64,000 nucleotides of DNA from Drosophila pseudoobscura (Eukaryota > Arthropoda > Insecta > Diptera > Drosophilidae). Under the pieces are notes generated by a model. That model ran no database searches. It was given only the letters and a program-made list of their open reading frames with translations, and was not told where the DNA came from. This document shows positions 36,490 to 46,784 of this stretch, one piece after another. The stretch spans positions 806,001 through 870,000 of the forward strand of contig NC_046682.1 of assembly GCF_009870125.1 (NCBI RefSeq), written 5' to 3'. The position numbers and the translations under genes were made by a program. Every line of letters begins with the position of its first letter. Position 1 is the stretch's first letter.

Positions 36490-36982
36490 TTGGACTCCAT
36501 TGCGCAGCCGTTCAGGCGAGGCAGAGTCTGGGAAGTCAGTGGCCAGACTGGCGTGGGAAAGACCCAACTAACCTTGGTTCTTAATTTTGTATGTAAACAC
36601 AAACGGCAAGTGCTTTTCGTCGATACCAAGCAAGACTTCTCCACCAAAAGGATACAAGACATGCTGCTGGAGCGTAATGTGGATCAGGAAACAAGCGAGA
36701 AAGCAATGGCGGACATTCAGGTGGTAGAGGTCCTTACATCAGAGGAGCTCATTGAAGTACTTAAAGCCTTCGAACAGCAAATGACTGACGGTGTCCAGGC
36801 TGCACTAAAAACAAAAGTCGTTGTGGTCGACTCCCTGGCCGCTTGCTTTGTGGACCACCGAGGCATGGAAATGCGAAGAACGAGGGATTCCCTCCTGACA
36901 GAGGTTGCATGCAGAGTGAGGAAGTTAGCTGCGAGGGGCGTGGCTTTTGTCATCGGCAACATATCGTTCTCTCAGGATTCAG
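36490..36982 (+). CDS. Rad51D: Rad51D-like recombinase, exon 2 (Walker A and B core)
   Basis: Encodes LDSIAQPFRRGRVWEVSGQT then GVGKTQLTLVLNFVC. GQTGVGKT is the Walker A nucleotide-binding loop. KVVVVDSLAACF is the Walker B strand with its aspartate, and RGVAFVIGNISFSQDS is the following core strand. The order and spacing fit RAD51D rather than Rad51 itself. The join to exon 1 is odd: GT at 36446 and AG at 36486 would define a 41-nt intron, shorter than usual in flies, and would put the frame out by two bases. A 43-base gap is needed. Either a two-base indel in the T run at 36487-36491 has broken the gene, or the assembly is wrong there. The donor GTAAAT follows 36982. Confidence 0.75.
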
Positions 36983-37048
36983 GTAAATTTTGGTTTAGAG
37001 GACGATTTATTTACATAACTCTATATACTACGCTTGTTCTACTATAAG

Positions 37049-37296
37049 ATAACTGTGACAATGACGGCTTAAAGGATGGCAACAGTGAGTCTACGCGGCA
37101 GCCGAATAAACCAATGCTAGGCTCCTATTGGAGTTCAGTGTGTACGCTGAGATTGTCGCTGGAGCTACCGGAGAGTACAAACTGCGGCGACAGCTGCGAA
37201 GACGACGGCCTCCGAATGGTAAATGTAATGACGAATACCTATGGTCCTGCGGGAAAAAATTGCTTGCTACAGATCACAGATGCAGGACTGGTTTAA
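37049..37296 (+). CDS. Rad51D: Rad51D-like recombinase, exon 3 (C-terminus)
   Basis: Follows a 66-nt intron (GTAAAT...TATAAG), a normal fly size, with phase kept (G|AT gives aspartate). It encodes NKPMLGSYWSSVCTLRLSLE and ends RMVNVMTNTYGPAGKNCLLQ-ITDAGLV-stop. LGxxWSxVxTLRL matches the LGRSWSFVPSTRILL segment of RAD51D, and ITDAGLV the usual F.I.D.G end. The stop is 43 bp from the stop of the convergent CCCH gene. Confidence 0.78.
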
Positions 37297-37339
37297 CAGC
37301 GGCCAGACGGGTGTTGCTTCTGGTACGACTTCATTACCT

Positions 37340-37658
37340 TCATTTGCCTGGCTCCAAGCCATTACCCAGGCAGGGATTTTTGCGCGTGTTGGTATTTCCA
37401 GTATCTTTCACCACCTGGACTGCTAAGACTGGCTCAAAACTATTTTTGGGAGGAGTCTCTTCCGTCATCGCCAAATCAGAGTCATGGGCGTATTGGCAGC
37501 TTGTTCCAAAACGACATCGTCCTTTCCTGAAGTTCCAGCAGATCTTGCGTCCATTCTTTAGCTGCACATGTGTGTCGTTGTTGACCATTGCCGTGCCGCT
37601 CCAGGGATTGGAGAACACCTCGCCCGTCTTCTTGCCGCCTGCTTGGCCCAGCCCAGTG
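37340..37658 (-). CDS. CCCH zinc-finger protein, last exon
   Basis: Encodes TGLGQAGGKKTGEVFSNPWS through KICWNFRKGRCRFGTSCQYA-HDSDL to a C-terminus ending GNGLEPGK. CWNFRKGRCRFGTSCQYAH is a C-x7-C-x5-C-x3-H zinc finger of the kind that usually binds RNA. The acceptor is CCTCGTACAG before 37658. The reading frame is intact over 106 codons and fits in phase with the small exon at 37717-37771. I do not recognise which CCCH gene it is. It is convergent with, and almost touching, the Rad51D-like gene. Confidence 0.7.
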
Positions 37659-37716
37659 CTGTACGAGGTTTTTGTTGTTTTTCTTCCCATGTACATATGT
37701 CATCGAATCTGCTTAC

Positions 37717-37771
37717 CCATTTACCTCTTCGCTTTCGGATTCTTTGCTGCTATCCTCGTCGGATTCAGTCG
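37717..37771 (-). CDS. CCCH zinc-finger protein, upstream acidic exon
   Basis: A 55-nt exon encoding TESDEDSSKESESEEVN between the acceptor TTTATTTACTTAG and the donor GTAAGC (intron of 58 nt). Phases on both sides agree with the last exon. The acidic, serine-rich content suits a nuclear RNA-binding protein. No exon or start codon upstream could be placed in frame: an ATG-led piece ending in a GTAAGT donor near 37865 is in the wrong phase. The gene may be incomplete. Confidence 0.55.
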
Positions 37772-38221
37772 CTAAGTAAATAAAGTCAAATCAGAAAAAG
37801 GTAAGCGGGAAAGAAATGCAACGCATGTACGTTTGTATAAAATGGTACGTTATTTGAACACTTACTGCTTGTCAACCGGTGTTATGGACATTTGTGTACC
37901 CTATTTCGATATTTCTTTTAAAAAAACTTGCGTATAGTTTTGTATACCTCATGTATACCGTTTAAAATTAAATTGACTTTATATAAAGAAATACAGTAAA
38001 TATACCTTCAACTTAACTTTAACCATGGTTTATAACTTACTAAGTATACAATAGAATACCCTTAAAAAGAGAAACGAGTACATATGAGAGTTTTTTTCAT
38101 TCATTGTACATTCAAGAAAAATTAATAATAAATAAAGAATATATGAATACATACATATGTACTTAAATGACTTCTTGTTTGGGACGGGTGAAGGCTCTGG
38201 CTTGGGTATGGGAAGGGTTCT

Positions 38222-38515
38222 CTATGGAAATAGAACGCCAACGCTGATCAGGTTGTAAATAACGGTTAACAGCTTGATGGTCAGAGAGAGGGGACGCGGT
38301 TTCTTCGCATCGCAACAGATTTCGTGGCTCGACTGCTTGTAGGTGAGAGGGGAGGGGGGACGCGGGTTTCGTTGGGATCGCAACTGTAGACTCTGTGGAT
38401 CGAATTTTACTGTAAAAGCGAAGAAGGTGAAAGCACGGAATAGCCGAGGAACAGCGGTTGTTTTTGGGAGTGCCCTGTGATTACTGTTATTCGAAGCCAC
38501 TGTAGGCAGAAGCAC
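38222..38515 (-). CDS. unidentified open frame with hydrophobic C-terminus
   Basis: 97 codons in a stretch noticeably less AT-rich than its surroundings. The last part, DAKKPRPLSLTIKLLTVIYN then LISVGVLFP, looks like one membrane-spanning segment with a basic lead-in. It faintly resembles the N-terminal region of fatty-acid elongases, but too weakly to name. It lies just beyond the CCCH gene, on the same strand, and may be part of the same relocated island. It could also be chance. Confidence 0.25.
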   Translation of the reverse strand: MLLPTVASNNSNHRALPKTTAVPRLFRAFTFFAFTVKFDPQSLQLRSQRNPRPPSPLTYKQSSHEICCDAKKPRPLSLTIKLLTVIYNLISVGVLFP

Positions 38516-38579
38516 ATGGCACTTTTGCTCTTACAACAGTAGCATAAACAAACAAGTATCATTCCAATTGCTCAATTTC

Positions 38580-40167
38580 TTTATTCCGTCGAATATTACC
38601 AGCTATATAGAACATTTAGCTATGCCCACATAATTGTATCCGATTAATTAACCTATTCTTAACTTGACTGGCTTATTTCAAAACCCTTGCTCAAACAAAA
38701 AACAAGTAGCGAAATAGGTCAATCAAAAAAAACGAAAAAGGAAATTCGTTCCTATTGCTAAATTTTGATATTCCATTGAATAATGCTGGCACACTAAATC
38801 TCTCAGCAATGCCCACATAGTTTTATCCCATTAATGAATAAATTTTCTACAAGATTGGATAGTTTTTAATCCTTGCTTTTATTGTATTTATTGTAAAAAA
38901 AGGTTTAAACGAAAAAGTTCAACAAAAAAAGAGTCGTTATATTGCGTGTAAGCCGTAGTATATCCCTTGTATACCCTATTTTGTTATTTTTATATGAAAG
39001 TATAATATTGATATGAAGATAAAACATAACTAATAAGACCTTTTCTCAAATTGACATTTTTTAGACATATTCATGTATATGATAAGTGTTTTGTATATAT
39101 ATCTCGATCCTGATACCTATTCTTGGTCCCTACAAAAAGACAATAAGCTTTAAAATATCGTTGAAATATTGAAAATAATATTAAAATAAATATATTTTCA
39201 ATAGAAAATAAATTGTTTTTGCCTGGGATGACAAACATATTCACAATTCTATAACATCCATTTCCCCCAGGGTATGTGTGCATGAAATTAGCAACATGTT
39301 TGTGTATGGAATGGGACTCATTGTTGTCAATCGGGTAAAAGAGGTCCTTACCCGATTCAAGTTCGGTTATCGATACTATCGACTGGTTACGAGCGGTGCG
39401 CGCCAAATCTAACTTTTTTGAATGTGAGCGACAAGGACTTAGATGTTGTCAACCGGGCCATTACCGATTCAACAAATACGACGATTCCCTCAATTTTGAT
39501 CTTCCGTCGAATATCAGCTATATGGAAGATTTAGCCATGCCCACATAATTTTATCCAATTAATAAACATATTTTTTACTTGACTGGTTTATTTTAAATAC
39601 TTGCTTTTATTTTATTTGGCCTGAAAAAAAGATGTTAGCGAAAAAGGTCAAACAACAAAAATTTAAAAAAGTAATCGTTCCTTAACCGTTCCTCAGTTTT
39701 GATATTCCGTTGAATAATGCTGACTTACTAAAACCCTCAGCCCTGCCCACATAGTTTTATCTCATTGATGCATACATTTTCTACAAGATTAAGTACTTTT
39801 AAGTACTCACATTTATTGTATTTTAACTAAAACACGGTTTAAACAAAAAAGTTCAACAAAAAAAACAGACGCAATGTTGTCACGTCAATATTGCTAGTAT
39901 TTGAAGACGTATTTATGCATTTGATGACTATTTGTATATCCTGATACCGATACCAAGTCTAGGTCTATGTAGGAAGACAATAAACTGTTACCGCCACTTT
40001 TGTGCATGGCATGATACTCATTGTTGCTTACCGATTCGAAGAGAGCCTTAACCGATTCGAAGAGAGCAAAAAGAGCCGAGTGGTGTGCGCCGAATATATG
40101 TAAATTCTTTGAAAGTGATTGCGCGACAAGGATTTAAATGCAATCCATTGGAATAATTTATGCACGT
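38580..40167. repeat. degenerate repeat 'B', right block (several ~190-bp monomers)
   Basis: Monomer starts at about 38585 (TTCCGTCGAATATTACCAGC), 38768, 39503 and 39708. Between them is the longer block 38930-39480, which aligns with 34130-34460. It includes TTGCCTGGGATGACAAACAT at 39219 and CATCCATTTCCCCCAGGGTA. The block continues after the LINE insertion at 45226. Confidence 0.7.
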
Positions 40168-40665
40168 AAGGACGATTTATTGGTCCGTCAGCCATCGGGT
40201 GCTACAGGGGGACAAACGGATGACGGGTCGGCTCGCGCAACTGTGAACTCGGAACTGAGGCGCAACCGCTCCGGTTAGTAATAGCCGGTGCGGTCTGCGT
40301 CTCACACCCCCCCTAGGACACAGAGGGTTGCGAGCGAACCGTCACCCGCCGTAACTGTGCACACCGGTGGAAGTGCGACTATACTCTCCCCGTGAGGGCG
40401 GCTGGAAACAGGTCCTAGCACGGTCATGTCTCTGCTAGGATGCTAGCGAATGGTAGTCGGGCGGAGAGAAGAAAACTCTCAGTGAAATTACCCCAATCCA
40501 AGGTGACACTATTATATGCCGAGGGATGCATGGTCGGGGGGGTGCCCGGTCGCTAATATGCGGACTCTGGATACCTGCCGACCTCCAGTTTAAATCAGGC
40601 TTCCCGGGGCAAGCGGGTTATGCCTCGGGTGACCATCCCCTTCCCGCCTACTCGTGGGAACTACT

Positions 40666-41985
40666 ATGTCAAACACTCAAAATATAAAAACCAACAAAAC
40701 CGCAAAGGAGATCGGTACTCCTCTTAAAGTACCGGAGGGACAAGCCAATCCCTCTGCACCAGCGCCTGGGAAACCGGGTCCAAAGAAGACGGGGAAGGAG
40801 ACTGAGTCGGTCCACCGTTTTCAGGCAGCAGCCGCAGCGAGGGGAGGCCCGAAAAGCCAATCGGGTCCTGCCAAGTCCGGTGGCTCCAAGGGCGAAGCGG
40901 ATACCGGGGTGGCTGCCAAGCAGAGCGTAATCGCGGCTGGTAAGCGCACCGGGAGCGAAGAACCCATGGGAGCCCCGGCGGGCAGCGTCTCTGCACCACG
41001 GGGAGGAAAGCCGTCGTACCAGGACAGGAGACGAGCTGCTTTCATCCTGTCCAACGAAGACCCGAGCTTCAGGGCGTCAGCCGAAGGAAAGGAGCAGAGG
41101 CTGTGGGCCTCCTCAATCCTTCCACTGTTCCAGCCAGCCAAAGCCGGAAAAGGCGCAGCCAAGGCCCCCAACAAGCGGCAACGCTCAGCGGAGGACCCCG
41201 CAAATCAGCCAGGCCAAGCCCAGCAGGCCAAGCGGGTGAAGACCCACCTCACGAACCGGTCGTTCGCTGAGGTGGCGAGGGGCAAGACCCTGATCGGTGT
41301 CCTGGACAGGGGCGCCGAGGACGGCCATGTCCCTCGCGATAAGTGGCACCTGGTGGAGAACGAGCTCCAGGACCGGTTCCTACTGGAACTGGAGGAGAAC
41401 GGCGGACCACCGCCAAAGTGTGAGGTCGCAGGGTGGCATCAAGGCAAGGTGAAGGCCATCGCCTGCCAAGACGCTCGCTCTGCGGCCCTCTACATGAAGG
41501 CTAAGCCTGCAGAGCCTGAGAAGATCCTCAGGTTACTGCAGGTCTGCAACCCCCACCTTCCTACAGCCGATTGGAAGGTGGCAAAGGTGGAGGATATCCT
41601 CGTCCTAAATGAGGAATCCATTGATCTCCTCGCAAAGTCGGACGGTGTAGTGGATTATGGCTACAAGAAGGTCACCATATCCACTTACAAGTCCGATCGC
41701 AAGGGCAGGCAAGCGGAGGTCGAGCCAGACCCGGAGCTGCCGGAGATCCCGAAAGAGGGGGCCTCATGCGAGGAAGACAACCCGGCGTCGGATGCGGCGT
41801 CCATGATGTCGGACGACATCTTGGACGACTACGCGTTCGACGAGAGCGACCTAGCCAGAGGTCTCAGCCACATCGTTGTCGGGGAGGAGCCGGAGTCCCT
41901 TGACAGCGATCTAGAAGCAACAATGGTGGAGCCGAGCCTCAGGAATGTCGTTGACGCTCCTGCAGATAAACCTCCACCATTGTAA
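40666..41985 (+). CDS. LINE ORF1 protein (DUF4780-like)
   Basis: Intact frame of 439 codons from the ATG at 40666 (MSNTQNIKTNKTAKEIG). The first 180 residues are rich in Pro, Ala, Gly and Lys and probably disordered. The middle carries RDKWHLVENELQDRFLLELE, CEVAGWHQGKVKAIACQDAR and LLQVCNPHLPTADWKV, which resemble the DUF4780 domain of insect LINE ORF1 proteins, likely RNA-binding. The acidic tail includes DDILDDYAFDESDLARG. ORF2 starts inside its end, in another frame (41945). Confidence 0.82.
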   Translation: MSNTQNIKTNKTAKEIGTPLKVPEGQANPSAPAPGKPGPKKTGKETESVHRFQAAAAARGGPKSQSGPAKSGGSKGEADTGVAAKQSVIAAGKRTGSEEPMGAPAGSVSAPRGGKPSYQDRRRAAFILSNEDPSFRASAEGKEQRLWASSILPLFQPAKAGKGAAKAPNKRQRSAEDPANQPGQAQQAKRVKTHLTNRSFAEVARGKTLIGVLDRGAEDGHVPRDKWHLVENELQDRFLLELEENGGPPPKCEVAGWHQGKVKAIACQDARSAALYMKAKPAEPEKILRLLQVCNPHLPTADWKVAKVEDILVLNEESIDLLAKSDGVVDYGYKKVTISTYKSDRKGRQAEVEPDPELPEIPKEGASCEEDNPASDAASMMSDDILDDYAFDESDLARGLSHIVVGEEPESLDSDLEATMVEPSLRNVVDAPADKPPPL

Positions 41986-44900
41986 GGCAGCATGCGCTGC
42001 TCTACTGCTCCACCTGGCCAAGGGTGGAGCCGACGTAGTCCTCATTCAGGAGCCCTGGATCCTCGGAAACAGGGTCTCCGGTCTGAGAACTTCTGACTAC
42101 AAGCTATACGTAGCTGAAACCGCAGGTAAAATTCGTACCTGCATTCTTGCAAAAAGAGAGTTGCACTTATTTTTGCTCCGAAATTTCAGCAATGAAGACC
42201 ACACCGCAGTGAGCCTCGAAGGCCAGGAGCGCTCACTGAGGATCTGCTCCGCATACATGGGGCATGAACAATCAGACCCCCCTCCACACGCGCCTCTCCG
42301 GGCTCTAATCGCAGACTGCTCGGCCAAGGACATCGGCCTAATTGTGGGGTGCGATGCCAATGCACATCACTGTCAGTGGGGAAGCACTGACACAAACGAA
42401 AGGGGTGAGTACCTTTTCAGTTACTTACTGACCACTCAGATGGTCTTATTAAACCGGGGTAGTGATCCCACCTTTATTATTAAAAACCGCAAGGAGGTCC
42501 AGGATCTCACGATTGCCTCTCATGATATACAGCGTAACATTGTATCCTGGAGGGTCCTGGAAGAGCACTCCTTCTCGGACCACAGGTAAGTGCCAGTGTC
42601 GTGTTCTCCCTGAGCCCCCATCTGAGGAGGAGTTCTCCACGGAGGCCACGACTCGTCTTCTTAAGATCTTTACCGACGCCTGCAATAAGGCGCTCGACAA
42701 AGCATGCCCCTCTGGCAAGAACAGAGGCCGGAAGAAACCTGAATGGTGGAATCCGAAACTGGGTGAACTCCGGAAAGCCTCCCGGAGACTCTTCAATAAA
42801 GCTAAGGCTGAAAGCGTTGAGCAAAACTGGGCCGAATACAAGGCCAGTCTGTCAACCTACAACAAAGAACTTAGAAAAGCCAAACGCGCCTCCTGGCGTA
42901 AGTTCTGCAGCGAAATCGAGAGTAACTCAAAAGCCTCACGCTTGCGCAGAGCTCTCTCGAAGACAACACCCACCCTGGGCTACTTGAAGAACACCGACCA
43001 GTGAAAACAGACCCAGCTACCTCGCGCCTCCTTCTGTCGCCTCAAATGCCATCCTGAGACTGCTAAGCCAGGAGAACATTTCCTGGGCGATCAGAAGCTT
43101 TAAACCCTACAAGTCCGCGGGGCCAGACGGCATCTTCCCTGCCCAACTGATTCACGCGGGACATAAAGCCATCAACTGGCTCAAAATAATTTACGAGGGA
43201 ATCTTCTCCCACGGGTGCATTCCTGACACCTGGCTTCAGACCAAAGTCGTATTCATACCCAAGGCAGGCAAGCCCTCGCACACTGCCCCAAAAGATTTCA
43301 GACCCATAAGTCTATCGTCTTTTCTTCTAAAGGCGATGGAGCGGCTCCTGGTGCTGCATCTCACGGCGTGCATTCCGTCCAGTCTGATCTCAGACTCACA
43401 GCATGCCTATCGGAAGGGAAGATCCACCGAAACGGCCCTACACTCGATCACATCGATCATCGAAGCGTCCCTTAACTTTAAGGAGTACACCCTAGTAGCC
43501 TTCCTCGACATAGAAGGCGCCTATAACAACATCCTTCCGACCGCCATCACGGGCGCACTGACGGATCTGGGCGTTGACTCCAGGACGGTGAGCCTGATCG
43601 ATCAGATGCTACAATGCAGGACGGTTGAGGCATCACTGGGGACGTCAACGTGTACCAGATTTGTCAGCAGAGGCACACCTCAGGGCAACACACTGCTGCG
43701 GGAGATAGAGGGGGGTGGCTGCCGTGTGGTGGCGTACGCGGACGATGTTGCCATAGCATTCTCCGGAAAATTTCCGCAGACGTTGTGTGAGTGCATGACA
43801 AGTACTCTCACGAAAATGTCGAAATGGGCAGACAAATGCGGGTTAGGCGTCAACCCATCTAAAACGGAACTGGGGCTTTTCACTAGGAAGTACAAAGTTC
43901 CGGTACTGATTCCCCAAGACTATGTGGGGAAACGCTAGTCTTCAGCAACAACGCCAAGTATCTTGGCCTAATCCTCGATAGAAAGCTCGACTGGAAATTG
44001 AGCATAGAGGATAGAGTAAAGAAGGCCACAGTGGCTCTAGGAAAGCCATCGGACTAAAATGGGGAATGACCCCCTATATAGTTCGGTGGCGCTACACCGC
44101 CATCATACGACCAATCATGCTCTATGGAGTGGTGGTATGGTGGCCAGCCTTAGACAGAAGGACATGCCTCAATAAACTCAGCAGAGTTCAACGCATGGCA
44201 GAGCTATGCATAACTGGCGGGCTACGCACTACTCCAGGGGAAGCCCTGGATACTGTGCTGGACCTCCTCCCTGTGGATCTCATGGGAAAGAAGGTGGCAA
44301 CACTTTCCACCCTCAGAATGAGAGAAGCCAGACTGTGGAAAGCATCCGCGGCTAGGCACTCGGGAATCCTGATGAGACTCCCGCAATCAGGGAGGGCATT
44401 TCGATCGTCTCTAAACTACTTCTAGATACCCACTTAGTGTGCGTCTTCTCGGACAGTCAAGCAGCTATCAAAGCTCTAGGCTCAATATCGTCGAACTCAG
44501 CGTAAATGACTGCCGCAGGTCTTTGCACGAGATCGCAGAGCAGTTAGATCTTTTCCTTATATGGGTCACCGGCCACAGGGACATCGAGGGGAACGACGCC
44601 GCCGACGAGCTAGCCAGGCAGGGTACTACGATTCCTCTCCTATCGGAGAGGGAGCAAGTAGCGATGCGCTTGGCTACGTGCAAGCTCCTAACGCACGAAT
44701 TGTTCGAGCAAAATGCAAACAGGAGATGGCAGCCAACCGTTTCCTTTAAGAAGCGCTCAGTAGAGCTGTATAGACTCAGCAGAGCACAGTGCTCTGCAGT
44801 TACTAGAGCCATTACGGGACACTGACAGATCGGCACTCATGCCTCTAGACTGTCAATCCCTCATAACGACTTCTGCAGGAGTTGTCGCGACGAGGAGGAG

Positions 44901-44990
44901 GAGGAATCGGTCCCCCACTTCTTCTGCCACTGCCCAGCCCTTGGAAATCGTCGTCTTCGTTTTCTCGGGGCTGCTTTCCTCACGGACATT
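41945..44990 (+). pseudogene. LINE ORF2 polyprotein (endonuclease, RT, RNase H, zinc knuckle), broken
   Basis: Starts at ATG 41945, overlapping ORF1 by 41 bases. The apurinic-type endonuclease reads LLQINLHHCKAACAALLLHL, LIQEPWI, GCDANAHHCQWGS and ends SDHR. The reverse transcriptase shows FRPISLSSFLLKAMERLL, FLDIEGAYNN, the RGTPQG turn and the catalytic YADDVAIAFSG. The thumb is near 44066-44400. RNase H shows SDSQAAIKAL and WVTGHRDIEGNDAADELARQ. A CCHC-like end is CRSCRDEEEEESVPHFFCHC. Breaks: frameshift around 42590-42600, frame loss near 43005-43060, a deletion of roughly 15 residues between RGTPQG and LLREIEGG, and further breaks at 43930-44060 and 44425. Confidence 0.85.
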
Positions 44991-45225
44991 TCGGACCTGT
45001 CCGAAATCAAACCAGGGACCTTGTCCAAATACATCCAAGCCACCTGATGGGAATGCCCTTAACCTGCAGTAGTATGCTCTCACGGTTCGGGCAACGCGAA
45101 GGGGCACATTCCCATGCGGCAACACAACGGACCTTTTATAGGTCCAAGTGAGCTTGGGGGCGGCAGGCTCTTATCCCCCCCCTCCCGGCTACCAGCTTAA
45201 CCTAACCTAACCTAAGGACGATTTA

Positions 45226-45477
45226 AGAGCGAAAATTTAAGAAACCTACCAATGAAAGTTTCTATACTCTTTTTTCTTAAATATGCCTTAAATATGAAAT
45301 TTGATAGATGTCCGTGACCGGAAAATTTGCGTTGCGTTGAAACGAGCGAAGCAGCGACGACCCCGGCAGTGCTGCCTTTCGTGATTGCGTTGATATTGCG
45401 CGACTTTGATATTCTTGTTAGAATTACCAGATAGCCAGAACTAATCATATAATTTTATCCGATAAAATTGATTAATA
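45226..45477. repeat. repeat 'B', continuation past the LINE
   Basis: Resumes the sequence interrupted at 40167. It ends in GATATTCTTGTTAGAATTAC and TTTTATCCGATAAAATTGAT, which align with the monomer consensus, and then a DINE-1 element begins. Confidence 0.55.
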
Positions 45478-46310
45478 AACGAGGGGGAACGTTGTGAGTT
45501 GCTGCGGACACCGCAACTCTACATTTATACCCGATACATAGTCAGTATGGCTCTCCTCCGGCAGACGCCGCTAATATTAAGCGGCACCACAAAGAGTGCG
45601 TGCGAGAGAGACAGAAAATCAGTCTGAGCGTGACGTCGGGCGCTGCGTAGCCACTGCAAATTGATTTGTTCCTACAAAAATGATCCGATCTGATCCAGAT
45701 TCAGCAATCTGATAGATACGGTCGTTATCTATGATTCTGCGTTTTTAGTTTTCTCGAATCTGCAATATTGTGGATGCAACAGATTTTCGTCCTTTGTGGG
45801 GGCGGAAGGGGGTGTGTCGAAATTTTGAAAAAAACTCGTCTCGGTCCGATATATTAGGAGTGTGGATACCAAATTTGGTTGCTCTAGCTTTTATAGTCTC
45901 TGAGATCTAGGCGCTAATGTTTTACTCTAAGCAAAGCCGCCTATGTTACGTGTGTGTTAGAGAGAGACAGGACGAGAAAAAATGAAATTGTTTTCTTGAT
46001 GCTGGCTATAATAATAATACGATCCGATTCAGATTCTGCAGTTTAAAAGATATAGTCATTCTCTACGATTCTGCGTTTTTGGTTTAATCGTATCTTTAAA
46101 AATGTGGATGCCACAGATTTTCGTCCTTTGTGGGGGCGAAAGTGGGCGGGGCGAAGTTTTGAAATATTTTTGTAGCAGTGACATATCACAGAAGTCTGGA
46201 TCCGAAACATCGTTGCTCTAGCTCTTATAGTCTTTGAGCACTAGGCGCTGAAGGGGACGGATAGACGGACGGACGGACGGACGGACGGACGGACGGACAG
46301 ACGGACAGGG
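45478..46310 (+). mobile_element. DINE-1-like element, 5' part to microsatellite
   Basis: Clean 5' end ACGAGGGGGAACGTTGTGAG, internal blocks, then a GGAC microsatellite of about ten units at 46268-46305. It stops at the microsatellite, where a second copy in the opposite orientation is joined; the hairpin 3' end is missing. Confidence 0.88.
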
Positions 46311-46615
46311 TTGCATCCACAATATTGCAGATTCGAGAAAACTAATAACGCAGAATCATAGATAATGACCATATCTATCAGATTGCTGGATGAGATCAGA
46401 TTATTTTTATAGCCAAAAAGAACAAATCAATTTGCAGTGGCTACGCAGCGCCCGACGTCACGCTCAGACTGATTTTCTGTCTCTCTCCCACGCACTCTTT
46501 GTCGTGTCGTTTAATATTAGCGGCGTCTGCCGGAGGAGAGCCATACTGACTAAGTATCGGGTATAAATGTAGAGTTTCGGTCTCCGTAGCAACTCACAAC
46601 GTTCCCCCTCGTTTT
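46311..46615 (-). mobile_element. DINE-1-like element, 5' part, inverted and joined to the previous copy
   Basis: Runs from TTGCATCCACAATATTGCAG to CTCACAACGTTCCCCCTCGT. It is a reverse copy of the first 300 bases of the family, so the joined object 45478-46615 has 5' ends facing outwards on both sides and no 3' hairpin. Confidence 0.88.
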
Positions 46616-46784
46616 TGTTATCCTCAACTGTTCGACAATGTCAACACGACGACGCTTTGGTTGGTAGACCGATGGCACTCCCATAACGACACCATGTGGG
46701 AGTTCTTCCTCACACAACGAAAACCATGATTGTTTTCCTTCCATAGTGCAAAAAGTTCTAAGGCCACAGGGATCCACAAAAATG
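46616..46784. other. unassigned spacer
   Basis: Unique-looking stretch between the DINE-1 composite and the second LOA copy. Nothing recognised. Confidence 0.4.

Larger units (their letters stand above)
40180..45213 (+). mobile_element. LOA/Jockey-superfamily LINE, near full length, with 12-bp target duplication
   Basis: Bounded by identical 12-mers AAGGACGATTTA at 40168-40179 and 45214-45225. It has a GC-rich 5' UTR (40180-40665), ORF1, ORF2 with endonuclease, reverse transcriptase and RNase H, and a 3' end in (CCTAA)n. Presence of RNase H and the ORF1 type point to the LOA/I group within the Jockey superfamily. The intact target duplication and low decay of ORF1 indicate a fairly recent insertion, yet ORF2 has several deletions and frameshifts. 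A decayed second copy lies at 46.8-47.9 kb and a 78-bp stub at 62.5 kb. Confidence 0.88.

Noticed and set aside
40669..41174. Overlapping minus-strand frames rich in Arg, Pro and Ser.
   Set aside because: Antisense shadows of the GC-rich LINE ORF1.
45195..45215. CCTAACCTAACCTAA as an interstitial telomere repeat.
   Set aside because: It is the 3' tail of the LOA-type LINE, bounded by the target duplication; Drosophila telomeres do not use this repeat.
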